Assembly: GCA_964017185.1 (NCBI GenBank) | Contig: OZ024870.1 | Span: 56,360,312 to 56,424,311, forward strand | DNA from: Rugalucina vietnamica | Taxonomy: Eukaryota > Mollusca > Bivalvia > Lucinida > Lucinidae | Reading direction: 5' to 3' | Length of the DNA stretch: 64,000 nucleotides | In this document: one piece after another, positions 33,428 through 43,620 of the stretch | How positions within the stretch are numbered: position 1 is the first letter of the stretch | Layout: each line of letters opens with the position of its first letter | Notes under the pieces: model-generated | What the model was told of the DNA's origin: nothing | Databases searched by the model: none | Seen by the model: the letters and a program-made list of their open reading frames with translations, nothing else | Position numbers and translations under genes: made by a program

Positions 33428-33707
33428 CATCAGGATAACATGTCCGTGAAATAAATCCCCCTTATACCCCACTTTTATATAGTAAAACTGGGGTATGCAG
33501 GGGTATACATATTTTTTTTTTATTTTTGCTCCAAAACATAGATTGTGGATACTCGTTAAAACCGCCTAGTCGAGGCGGTTCTAACGTGTACCCACAATCT
33601 CTGTTTTGAGCAAAAATGAGAAAAACATCAAGAAATTTCTACTGAAAAATGTAATTTTATACAACTTTAAAAATCTCTGTAAATTGCATGGGCAAGTTTT
33701 CGTAATG
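33428..33707 (+). mobile_element. Hairpin MITE, copy 6
   Basis: CATCAGGATAACATGTCCG to GTTTTCGTAATG. Both palindromes are present; hairpin tip CCGCCTAGTCGAGGCGG. It marks the left edge of the 6.9-kb block absent from unit 2. Confidence 0.8.
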
Positions 33708-33713
33708 TGATAT

Positions 33714-36041
33714 CACTCACCTGTAATTTGCTCTTTGATAGACGACATTTGACTAAGTACATGTTGGTCAAGGACAAACGTTAACTTGACTCGAATACTC
33801 ACATAATCTTTATAAACACGGTAAACTGTCTGTATCTACCAATTTTTAGGTCACAGGCTACAAAAATTTCTTGATAATCCAATGTTTCCAGTTTTTCCCA
33901 TTGATTAGCCTTTGTAATCACATTTGATTTTGTTGTTAAATAGGCCAAGGTCAGCCCAAGATCATGTTTCATATAAACTTTAATGGGCAAGAGTCCCCGA
34001 TGCTACATAACCAAATTTTATTGAAATCAACCCATCCGTTTCGAAGATTTCTTGAAGATTTTTACCACAAAGGGACATGACGGTCATCTTGGTCATGTGA
34101 CCTGGACCATCTATACAAACTGTGGTTCCGCCTCCCTAAGGATACTACATATAAAATGTAGGTTTGATTGTTCAAGCGCTTTCTGAGAAAATTAAGTTTT
34201 ATATTTAATATGTATATGACCTTTGGCTAAGGTCAAGAGATGACCTTGACATTGATTACTCACATAACTTCATAAACTCAGTAAGTTGTCTTATCTACCA
34301 ACTTTTAGGTCACATCCCACATAAGTTTCATTGAAATCAATACAGCAGTCTCAGAGAAGAATATTTCACAAGTATTTAGTATTTATAGCCCTGGCGGACA
34401 TCTTGGATACAGTATGACATGGGCCGTTTATACAAGCTTTGTTTCGCCCTTTCTAAGGATGCTCTACATGAAATTTTACTTTGATTGGCCATGTGGCTTC
34501 ATAAGGATGATGTTTGAACAGTGTGAACAACGACAACGATAACGACGACGATGGGTATACTTTAAGGATGTATGAAGGTCTATGCCTGAATAATGTCATT
34601 TTTTTAAAAAGAACTTTTTTGTCAAGTATAACACTTGGTTAAACAAATTAACCTAAAAAATCAATAGGTACCCATATTCGTGTGGGTGCTGGAGGGGCAC
34701 GCGAAAAGGTACCCAAAATGACATTTTAACATTAGTGCCTATGGGAAAATGTCTATTTTTATGACATTTATCAAAATTTAGATATCATGTTATAATGTCA
34801 ATTTTGTGAAACTCTGTACAACAACCAATAAAGGTACATTCTTTAAAAATATGATGAAAAAAAAAAAACATGTGTAACCAGCCTTTTTATGAAGCCACGG
34901 CATGATAAAAGGGGGCTTTTGGCCATATTTTCCATCAAAATTACCATTGTGGGCAAGTTTAAATGAATAAATTAATGAGAAAGTCATCAAACAAAGTCCT
35001 CTTATTAAGTCTTTCATCCTATTTGCAAAATACGTAGTAATAACGACAGATAGTCCCTAAAACATAGGCCACGACACGAAAAAAGAACCCTTTTAACAGT
35101 GTTTTGCTGTTTTAAAATTACCATTGTGGGCAATTTTAAAGGAATAAAAATGAGAAAGTCATCAAATAAAGTCCTCTTATTGAATTTTTCATCCTGTTTA
35201 CAAAAACATAGAAAATAATGACATATAGTCCTAAATCCATAAGAATATAGAGGTCAGGGCATGAAAAAAGTGCCTTTTTGCCATAATTTTACCCTAAAAT
35301 AACAATTTTGGACATTATTAAGCACAAAAATGAATGAAAAACTTGTCATACTTGATCATAGTTGAACATTCCCATTCCAGTTTGTGAAATGGCATAAAAT
35401 AAAAGCCAGATACCCATTAGATTTTGGGTCATGTCAAGGAAAAAGGTGTTCTTATAACCCTTTTTTGGAATTTTTACGATAAATTTACATGGTTGGTCAT
35501 TATTAAACATTCAAATAAACAATAAAATAGTAATACTTAATCATGTTACTAACTTCACTTTTCACTTGGGTAAAATACATACAATAATTATGTGTTTCCA
35601 AATAAATGAAGGGGTCAGGGCATGACAAAATGTGCTTTTTTGCCATAATTTCACCCTAAAGCAACTATTTTGGTCATTTTAAAGACCAATATCTATGCTA
35701 AGAATTGTCACACACAGTTATTGTTTTGATTTACTATATGAATCAGTGAAACAAATTAATGCCAGATACCCTTTATATTTTGAGCCATAGCATGAAAAAA
35801 GGTATTTTGCCATAATTACACCTTGGACATTTTTAATGTCAAAACAACAAGGAAATCAACTTGTCATTAACTTTTAATATCCAATTCGTGAAATCTTAAA
35901 ATAAATGCAAGTTTCAGCGATAAATACATACATGTATTTGAAAGGGTGGGAACAGACTAACAGACAGACCTACAGACAGATGGACACCGGCTCGAGTAAC
36001 TTCCAATAAGCTCACATCCTGAGCAAGCTCAGGTGAGCTGA
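33714..36041 (+). repeat. AGCTCACCTG element, copy F3, with ~175-bp tandem interior
   Basis: Starts near CACTCACCTG and ends GAGCAAGCTCAGGTGAGCT. The first 0.8 kb has the CATCTTGGTCATGTGACCTG blocks shared with F1 and F2. From about 34.79 to 35.93 kb a degenerate unit recurs at about 34892, 35068, 35263, 35434, 35612 and 35783 (171-195 bp), each with a CATGAAAAAAGG..TTTTTGCCATAATT-type core. Non-coding. Confidence 0.7.
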
Positions 36042-36390
36042 AAACCAGATCGTGGATATCCTAGGTCATCTTGAGCACTAAAGGCTGGTGAGCTCTATGA
36101 AAGGGTCTGTTGTCTTATTTTCATAAACTTTTTTGTGGAATTCCTGAAAACAAACTGTCGGAAATAACCACATAGCGAGAAAATACTGGATCCATTCTGA
36201 CTCCTTAAAATTTTGCTCATTCTCATTTGTAAAATATATAGAATCTGAAACATACTCAGACGATTTTCCAGTTCCTGGTCATTGCTACGGTAATTCTTAT
36301 CTTTTCTCACAAGAAGATCAAATGACAGACTTCGCTTTGTTTCCAGCCCAAGGTTATGATACTTTTTTTTCATGCCCATCAAATACTGGA
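36042..36390. other. Unassigned, non-coding
   Basis: A 95-codon minus-strand frame exists but resembles nothing known and has no visible promoter, splice or repeat support. Confidence 0.35.
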
Positions 36391-36392
36391 AT

Positions 36393-36560
36393 AGGAAGCC
36401 TACCCTGGCAGAGTGATAAAGCCAATCAGCTTGTAAACCAGGGATCGTGGGATGGATGCCAGGCTTCTCAGCCTCTCAAATGAGACTTGATATATAGGGA
36501 GCTTGTCTCTGTATGACCTCAGCTGTTGAGTGGGATTTATAACCAACCGACAATACTGCA
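36393..36560 (+). repeat. tRNA-Thr-like SINE, diverged copy
   Basis: GGAAGCCTACCCTGGCAGAG is followed by the CTTGTAAACCAGGG anticodon-loop-like segment, GCCAGGCTTCTC, and the TGTATGACCTCAGCTGTTG tail block. This is the same design as the SINE at 63.14 kb, with a mutated B box. Confidence 0.65.
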
Positions 36561-37685
36561 ATGGCTAAAATCAGTGGAAATTTCTGTCTTAAATCATAAA
36601 AGCCATTCATTTTGCTCACTTTATTGTTTAAATTACAACAAATGTGAAATATACAGGGCAGGAGTTTGTTGATGTTTTCTTTCTCCAATATATATGTCTG
36701 TCACATCTTTCCATTCAATGTCAGATTCTGAAAAAATAATCACATGCAATCTAATTATAAATGAATACATGCATCTACACCTATTCTGGTGGCCGGGTAT
36801 AAAAGCTTTGACCCTGTTGCACATGCCAACCCTGTCAGCCTTAAAACGTGAAAATGATATTTTGTCACATTATAACTAACATTAACGGGATATTCTAAAA
36901 TATTGATACATGGAATGAAGTAAACACATTTTGTTTTGCGAAAAAATATTCATGTATCACAGTGACCAGCTAAGATACAATAAGATATGAAATATCCTTT
37001 ACGTAAGTAGTTTTGGCAATGCATTGCGGTTAATGAAAGTGTCTGGCCCAGTAAAGCATGCATGGCATGGTCAAAGCTCTCATGCCCGACCTATTTTGAT
37101 TAAACATTTTTAAACGCTGCGAGAAAATCGGTCTTCAGGGTTTCTGACCAGGTCTTATAGAATTAGGCCTTTGCAGTATTAGAAGATGGCTTCAAATTTG
37201 GCATACTCCACTTTTCCAGATTAGGAAAGCTGTTATTTTCAAAATGGCAAATCTGTCTTTTTAGATGGTTAGCTATAGAAAAAAAATGTTGTTAACCTTA
37301 ATATCTGTCCCTACATTGCCTGAGACGATAAAAGGTAGATATAAAGCAACAAACAAGATCAATTACCAGTCCTCCAATGCTGAACCTCTTCTCTAGCACC
37401 ATTCGCAGTGACCCTGTTATGGCTGCAACTCATTTTGGCTGTAATTATAATAGAGTGAGATTTATGCACAAAAATCTGACAAATCTTGTGACACATCAGT
37501 TATCGAGAGACAACCAATGCAACTGAGAACAACTAATGTACATAGATATTACTGTGTGGGAACAACTAACCATAGAATAAGCATTCAAACCCATGGTTTA
37601 AGTTGTTCCTAGACAGTTATGTACTCCCCAATGTTGCGAATTGATTTCGCCTGCATTGATTATTCTGTCTTGTTACGAAATAATT
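36561..37685. other. Unassigned, non-coding
   Basis: No gene or known repeat recognised. Part of the 6.9-kb block missing from unit 2. Confidence 0.35.
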
Positions 37686-37687
37686 TG

Positions 37688-37905
37688 CTTTTATACCTGG
37701 AATAGTGGTAGAGCCTCGGACTCCATATCAATGGTTCCTGGGTTAAATCCCCACAGGTGTCGTGTTGTGTCCTTGCACAAGACACATTAACTCCCTACAG
37801 TACTGGTTAAACCAAGAGCGTTTGCTCTATCCCGACATGGCTGAAAAATTATTAACTGGGACGTTAAGCCTCAATAACAATATTTCTGTCAAGATGGGTT
37901 TGCTG
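37688..37905 (+). repeat. tRNA-derived SINE (TGTGTCCTTGCACAAGACAC family)
   Basis: A-box-like TAGTGGTAGAGCCTCGG and B-box-like TGGGTTAAATCCCCAC are followed by GTGTTGTGTCCTTGCACAAG, GACACATTAACTCCCTACAG, TCCCGACATGGCTGAAAAAT and a GACGTTAAGCCTCAA tail. The same family is on the minus strand at 46.4 kb. Confidence 0.75.
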
Positions 37906-38247
37906 CTCTGCATGTTATTATTTCTCTACATATTCAATGGAACAATTATTAAATTCAATAGTTGTTAATTTTACTGTTTTTAAATTTTATTCACCTTAGC
38001 TGCCTCATTGTACAATTATGCTGCAACTGTTCAGTTGATTCATCTGGCTTGCTATTCACCTCCTCACCATTGTACGGGAAATTTCTGAAGTAAAAATAGC
38101 TCACTGAACAGAAAAATAAATAATATATGGCTCCAACACATTCAACTTGTATTCATATTAAAACCTGGCTGTGTCACATTCTAAAGATATACTTTGGATT
38201 CAGTTTAATTTCATCCTTTTCAAAATTCAAGACAATTTCAGCTCATA

Positions 38248-38511
38248 CATTACAAAATAATATACAGAGAATTTTTTTCAGCATCAAAATTTGAAAAAAA
38301 TTCATTAGAAAAAATTGATAATTTTAATATGTTTGTTCAAAACATTGTGGGTACACGTTAGAACCACCTCCCCAAGTTGGTTCTAATGAGTACCCACAAT
38401 CTGTTTTGGAATGAAAATAAGAAAAATAGGTATATCCCTGCATACCCCAGTTTTACTATATAAAAGTGGGGTTTAAGCGGGTATACATTTCACAGACATG
38501 TTTTCCAGATG
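38248..38511 (-). mobile_element. Hairpin MITE, copy 7
   Basis: CATTACAAAATAATATACAG on the left, long hairpin around GTGGGTACACGTTAGAACC (tip altered) at about 38345-38395, and the CATACCCCAG...AAGTGGGGT palindrome, ending at the complement of the CATC..GAAAACATGTC start. Confidence 0.75.
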
Positions 38512-38629
38512 TATGGGGAGAGTTAATCAGTAGGTGGGGCGAAAACACGAGAACCCCAAGAAAAATAACACATGGCACACCCACAGGCATTACTTGGCTT
38601 GTCTCACATGTGCCCCACACCAGACATGT

Positions 38630-38712
38630 CAATGAGGTAATTGAATGATTAAGCCCGGTGACTGTAATGAAATATCAGTGCTCTTAACCACTAGGCCTCG
38701 GGAGCCGCTGTT
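38630..38712 (-). repeat. tRNA-like SINE head fragment
   Basis: The minus strand reads GGCTCCCGAGGCCTAGTGG then TTAAGAGCACTGA, an A-box-like tRNA start. The B box is degenerate. Confidence 0.4.
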
Positions 38713-38914
38713 AGAAATTTTGTACCCATTCTACATACATGTTCTAGTTCAAACTATAAAATCAATATTGAACTGCAACATTTTATGCAACAGCATAATC
38801 GATAACTCTATAGAAACAGGGAGCTCCAGGTACTATTACCCATACTGTCCAAACAACATTTGTCAGAAACTGTGTTTTCAAAATCACCTTTTTCTGAAAC
38901 ACCCCTACCCGTTG

Positions 38915-39155
38915 GGGCCTGAAGAAATAGATGGGCTGCTTGTGCCTCCAGACAAAGCTTATTCGCTACTGACTGGCCGCCTTGATTACTCGTTAACCAC
39001 TCCGGTCTGAGCCTGCCAAGGAAAAGTGGTTTCAAGTCTTACCAGCCATACATATAAACCTTACTGGCTTAGTTGGGTGGTTATATTCTGAGGCGTGTCC
39101 TGACATGACCCTGGCTGTTGACTGTGATGTTAAGCATCAGTTCAAACAATTCTGT
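38915..39155 (+). repeat. SINE-like repeat (GGGCTGCTTG family)
   Basis: AATAGATGGGCTGCTTGTGC, CTCCAGACAAAGCTTATTC, a block with GTGGTTTCAAGTC, and the tail CCTGACATGACCCTGGCTGT ... TTAAGCATCAGTTCAAACAA. Copies at 43.0, 44.6 and 46.7 kb share head and tail. No obvious tRNA cloverleaf. Confidence 0.65.
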
Positions 39156-39599
39156 CCAGATATCAAGGTACCTGCACATAATCCTCGCGAGAAGGTGCTG
39201 CAGTATATATAGAAAGTATATATAGAAAATGTAGTTTCCTAAAGACAGTGTATGGACAGTAGATCATAGACTGAAATTGTACAGTTTGAGTTTCCCGTAG
39301 AAATCCCATCACTCTCACTCTTGGGAGTAAATAATCATAAGCACTTAACACACGCCGTGTCTAATTTCACTCGATACATTGCATTGATCAGCAATTAGCC
39401 ATTCGTAAAGATGAAATTTCCATTGAATAACGTACGCGAAAATACGTGACAAAAGACTTTTGAAAAGTACTCAGCTCATACACACACCGTAATTTGCGCA
39501 AAATACTGTAACAAATCAATGACATACCATTCAATTTCCAAATATCCAACAGTCTGTGTTTTGATGACCATTCAAATAGGGGAAATAATCCGTTTTCAA

Positions 39600-39775
39600 C
39601 TGGTTTCTAATTTGTATCGATTGTCAGACCGCAAATGGCGGCTCATTGGGAAATCCATATCCGGTTTCCGTTTCATTGATTCGGCAAACGCGTGGCTGCC
39701 GGTAACCAGTATACAGGCGCGTGCCGAAAGTCATGTGACGTGCGCAGAAGTTCGAAAACAAGACCGTCGTACATC
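39600..39775. promoter_or_regulatory. GC-richer, promoter-like patch
   Basis: Contains CAAATGGCGGCTCATTGG, ATCCGGTTTCC and GTCATGTGACGTGCGC: CCAAT-like, ETS-like and E-box/CRE-like motifs in one 150-bp patch unlike its AT-rich surroundings. No supported gene follows. Confidence 0.25.
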
Positions 39776-39779
39776 CTTA

Positions 39780-39816
39780 AGCTCACCTTGGGAGCCTAAC
39801 GGCTCAGGTGAGCTAA
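39780..39816 (+). repeat. Solo terminal hairpin of the AGCTCACCTG element
   Basis: AGCTCACCTTGGGAGCC and GGCTCAGGTGAGCT form the same terminal hairpin that ends copy F2 at 62.6 kb, with no element body attached. Confidence 0.6.
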
Positions 39817-39837
39817 AAAAGAACAAACCTCAAGGTA

Positions 39838-40184
39838 ACTGGCGGTCCTAAAAAATCTCTCCGTACATCATCCATAGTGCAGGTTATATTTTCGTTTTGG
39901 TCCTTTGAGATTAGCGGGGATATTCTGAGAAATCAGAAATTTATTATCGGTTAAAAATTATTTTCTAACCAATATTTAACATATTTGGTCCCATTTTTAT
40001 AATTATTATTATACTAGTCTTTGTATCGACTACCCTGTTGAAAGTTGCAAAATTTCAGTAATTCTCTTTGGCTCTAAAGGGTCACTGACGAGACTTTAAT
40101 AGTCGAAACCGCGGTATGGCCCATCCACTTTCTCATTTATGTGTTCGCTGCTCTTAAAGGATCTCAGTTTTAATTTTTATTAGA
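39838..40184 (+). mobile_element. Retrozyme copy D (plus strand)
   Basis: Almost one full unit, inverted relative to the other loci: GGCGGTCCTAAAAAATCTC, CATCATCCATAGTGCAGG, the hammerhead, then GATCTCAGTTTTAATTTTTA. It lies inside the block absent from unit 2. Confidence 0.8.
40079..40122 (+). ncRNA. Hammerhead ribozyme D (best preserved)
   Basis: Stem I GGGUCA (40079-40084) with UGGCCC (40117-40122, one G-U); core CUGACGA (40085-40091); stem II GACU/AGUC, fully paired, loop UUAAU; core GAA plus A (40105-40108); stem III ACC/GGU with a two-base GC loop; predicted cleavage after A40116 (GUA). Every invariant hammerhead position I can check is present. Confidence 0.85.
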
Positions 40185-40221
40185 ATGGTCAGTAGTGAAT
40201 TACTGTGTGGGCTCTAAAAGT

Positions 40222-40312
40222 ATCCGCTACCTTTGTTTTGGTACAAAAATAAGAAAAAACTGTATACTCCTCAACACCGCAGTTTTCTGTTTCAAAGTGG
40301 GTATACATTTAA
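40222..40312 (-). mobile_element. Hairpin MITE remnant
   Basis: AAAAATAAGAAAAAACTGTA, ACACCGCAGTTTT and AAAGTGGGTATACATTT match one shoulder and the first palindrome of the MITE. It sits at the right edge of the block missing from unit 2. Confidence 0.45.
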
Positions 40313-40319
40313 TGGCAAT

Positions 40320-41545
40320 TACACTTATCTAACTTTTTTACATCGTAACAACCTCACCTTTCATGACTATACCCATTTAGCCTTAGTTCCAACGCAAAAC
40401 CACTCCCATGAACATCAAAAGGGACCATTTTGATCCATTGCATGATTCATTACATAGTGAAATCATGATTCAAATCGCTGGAAGAAAAGTTCATGTATGA
40501 GATAATGGACATGAGCACGCATCTGAGTCATTCATAGCATAAGCAAATTCTTAGAATAAACTTAAGATTTGCGTGTCTTGTTATTTCAATACAAATTTAC
40601 ATTCAACGAAAATGTACTGGCAAGGCAAAACAAATCATTTTACCACATTTTATCCACAACAAGATCTGTCGAGCAAATTTTACATATCGACAATTTACTT
40701 GTGAATTATCGGTACAGAAACCTCACAGTCCTTGAAGAATTGGTACATTGTACAAATGTGACATATTCATACCATTTTTTCACATGTGAAATGTGATATC
40801 TGCGGGTCAACGAGGATCTCTCTATACACACATATGGAAATACCTTAATATAATTAATATTTTACTTCTGGCCTCTTCAGGTTCACTGTGGCTCATAGCT
40901 CCAGGAACATCACAAAAATGAAATTCATGTCTTAAAATAATTCGCCCAGACTGGCCAAAAAGAAAAAAAAAACAAGATAACTGCAGATTTAGAATGGGAA
41001 TGGTTCCCTGATCATTGCCTACGTTTACCTTCTTGAATCATGGTGATGATGATCAAACGTCTTTTTATTCAATTTATGCATTAACATGATACATTTATAA
41101 AACGGACAGACGTGCACTTGCTGTTTGAGTAAATACAGGCGGCAATATTTAAGTGTTCCTTTTAGAACGTTTCATGCAATCAACGAATCCATTAGTTGTC
41201 GCGGTATTCTGAAGCGTTGCATTTTAGAATATTGTTCACTGAAGATGTTTCATTAATGGACTTATATACATTTAAATTTGATGGAGTGCATACGTGTACG
41301 TGGTGCCACAATAAAGATTTGAATGACGACTCAAGCTTGTTCTACAAACCGCCATTTAGACGCAATATATTATTACATAAAGCGATAAATGCAATCAAAT
41401 TATTTCATGTCTCATGTCCAATTGTCCATCGCAAATTGTCATGCCTTAAAAAACGTTGCAACATAGTCATAACCTTTTTCAAACAATCAAAGATATTATT
41501 TAGACAGAACCTGCACAGCTGATCAGCGCCTTCACTGATCAGTGA
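40320..41545. other. Non-coding end of unit 1
   Basis: Matches 58.1-60.1 kb (for example CATTTTAGAATATTGTTCAC near 41220 and 59810). A 40-bp remnant of the Penelope-like tip lies at about 40990-41032. No gene is visible; a 108-codon frame at 41.2-41.5 kb is not preserved in unit 2. Confidence 0.5.
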
Positions 41546-41880
41546 ATTTCTTGCATTCGTTTCCAACAGAAACTAACATAGTATCGAGGAGTATCATTTG
41601 TTTACGAATGCTGTTTTCTAACAGTATGGGATTGGTGTTTTGTTTTTGTTGTTCCTGATTTCGTTTCCAGAATGAAACAAAAACGTCAATCTGGAGACAA
41701 AACGTGAGATAATTATAGAAAAATAGGCTTCGGGAGAGAATCCTCTGAAATTAACTTCATTTAGTCTTAAACTTATAGGCAGTCTCAGTAATTTTCATCA
41801 AATTGGCAATAATGTTAATCAAATAGAGATTACATGTGTAACTGATTTCTTTATGAGCAGTGAAAACATTAAAAGGTGAT

Positions 41881-41924
41881 GGGCCATACCGCGATTTCGG
41901 CTACTCAAGCCTCGTCAGTGACCC
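41881..41924 (-). ncRNA. Hammerhead ribozyme E1 (intact core)
   Basis: Minus strand: stem I GGGUCA/UGGCCC, CUGACGA, stem II GGCU/AGCC fully paired with loop UGAGU, GAAA, stem III AUC/GGU with one U-G, cleavage after GUA. Confidence 0.82.
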
Positions 41925-42255
41925 TGTAGATCGGGCAACATGGGGCCAAAGAAAATTACTGCAATTTTGCAAATTTCGACAAGGCAGATAACACACAGAC
42001 GGTTATTCAAATTAGAGTCAAACGATCCAAATTGTTTAGAAAAATGTATCCAAAACTGATGATAATTTTCTGATTTCTCAGAATATCATCGCTGATCTCA
42101 ATGGACTTAAGGGAAAATATAAGCTGCACTATGAATGATGTACCGGTAATAAAATTTAGCGCCACCAACCGGCACAACAGCAGCTGCAGTAATAACTAAT
42201 AAAATTAAAACTAATTACTTTTAAGAGCAGTGCAATCATAAATGAGGAAGGGAAT

Positions 42256-42302
42256 GGGTCATACAGCGGTTTCGGCTACTCAAGCCTCGTCAGTCGGTGA
42301 CC
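42256..42302 (-). ncRNA. Hammerhead ribozyme E2 (4-nt insertion in stem I)
   Basis: CUGACGA, stem II and GAAA are intact, but four bases (CCGA) separate stem I from the core, and stem III has a C-U mismatch. Activity is doubtful. Confidence 0.6.
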
Positions 42303-43017
42303 ATATAAATCTATCAACATTTAGCCAGAGAAAAGAACTGCAATTTTTAACTGAACAGTCAATAAATAGACAACACAACATATTTTGATATTAGAGCTGC
42401 CTTTACCACTTTGACATCAATTAATACGTGTTACACTAAAGCTGATTTGCCAGTGTATGTTGAGTGCAGTTTTGGTGAAATGTTTGCATGGTTGATTTAC
42501 GGATTCGTCAACATAGTGTTGTTTTCCCTAATTTGAAAATGCAGTGAGCATCATATAAGTAAAAGCAGAGGATCGTTTTGACAAAACTACAAAGTAATGA
42601 GTTACTTGTTTGATTTTAGATTTGAGATCAATTCCGTAATTACATTTCTATTACAGTTTTATCTTTATAACAGAAATATTGCCATTACTGTCATAAAATG
42701 AAATCAGCAAGGCGCCAGTGAATATCAATTATAGGATCAGTTTTCAATTTTAGCAATATTCAGTAAAATTGAAGTTATCATGGTAATTTGTTTCTTATTC
42801 CGCTGCAAATTACATCCATGTCTACATCTGTTAAATTAACCCCAATCGATGAGAGTGTCTTCCAAAAACGCTTTGTTCCGAACGAATTTTCAAATTGGTA
42901 AATACAAGTTTGCTAAGAAATAATGGCTCAAATGGATAGCTTATAGTCCGATCCATATGACATAGGATATACCATGTGTTCGGTTATAGTTATATAGAAA
43001 CAACAAATATGTGCAGC

Positions 43018-43300
43018 CTAAAGAAATAGATGGGCTGCTTGTGCCTCCAGGCAAAGCTTATACACTATTGACCATCTGATTACTGGTTAACTGTTCAGGT
43101 CTGAGTCTGCTTAGAAATAGTGGTGTTAAGTCAAACCATCCATGCATAAGCGTGTCTTACTTGAGTGGTTATATTTAAAGCACGTTTTGGAAATCACAAC
43201 ATCCTAATTTTGGGTACAAGTCCCATGAAATGGAGACAACGTCCCGACATGACCATAGCTGTTGACTTGGACGTTAAGCACCAATTCAATCAAACAAATA
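43018..43300 (+). repeat. SINE-like repeat (GGGCTGCTTG family)
   Basis: Head GATGGGCTGCTTGTGCC to tail GTCCCGACATGACCATAGC...GACGTTAAGCACCAATTC. It interrupts sequence that is continuous in unit 1 (about 19.74 kb), and nearby sequence (ACAAAC..AACATTTTGAGCAA) flanks it on both sides. Confidence 0.7.
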
Positions 43301-43514
43301 AAACAAACATTTTGAGCAAACACTTCGAGAAAAAAAACCATTAAAACAAGTGAAAATAACCGAAAATAAATGAAAATAAACACGGTCAGATAGAAATAGA
43401 CATACGTGTATATGTATGAAAGACATACATGTATATGTATGTGCACAGCACATGATTTTACTGATGGTAACGAAAAGAAAATCACTCGCCCCCTTTTAAT
43501 GGACTTCATAAAAA

Positions 43515-43620
43515 GGTACAAGTAGGCAAAGATCAGGAAAAGGCGCAATCAGAAAAAGATTCCCACTCCAAAAACCGAGGTGGGAAAAAAACAAACTAAC
43601 AATCAGGTACTTATACCATA
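43515..43620 (-). mobile_element. Penelope-like 3' end fragment
   Basis: GGTACAAGTAGGCAAAGATC to CAGGTACTTATACCATA, the complement of the terminal 106 bp. Very similar to 52.88 kb. Confidence 0.75.

Larger units (their letters stand above)
17250..41540 (+). repeat. Segmental duplication unit 1
   Basis: Colinear with 41.58-60.1 kb. Anchors: start GAGGAGTATCATTTGTTTA at 17.25 and 41.58 kb; 19.0-19.6 with 42.45-42.84; 20.05-20.19 with 43.98-44.13; 20.91-21.3 with 44.14-44.5; 21.6-22.1 with 45.65-46.1; 24.8-25.07 with 46.9-47.15; 25.39-25.68 with 50.49-50.75; 27.45-27.83 with 51.1-52.12; 28.4-28.77 with 52.13-52.48; 28.78-29.17 with 56.09-56.47; 30.08-30.9 with 56.7-57.3; 32.67-33.4 with 57.33-58.07; 40.32-41.54 with 58.1-60.08. 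Length differs because of insertions, notably 33.4-40.3 kb, which unit 2 lacks. No gene is seen in the shared sequence. Confidence 0.8.
41845..42375 (-). mobile_element. Retrozyme array E
   Basis: Two units; ribozyme landmarks at 41881 and 42256 give a 375-bp period. Paralogous to array B by position. The junction between units has CAGCTGCAGTAATA as in arrays A and B. Confidence 0.8.

Noticed and set aside
36095-36382. 95-codon minus-strand frame
   Set aside because: No recognisable domain, promoter or splice context. Lengths near 100 codons are expected by chance in 64 kb with six frames.
41196-41522. 108-codon plus-strand frame
   Set aside because: The paralogous sequence at 59.78-60.08 kb breaks the frame, so there is no sign of coding constraint.
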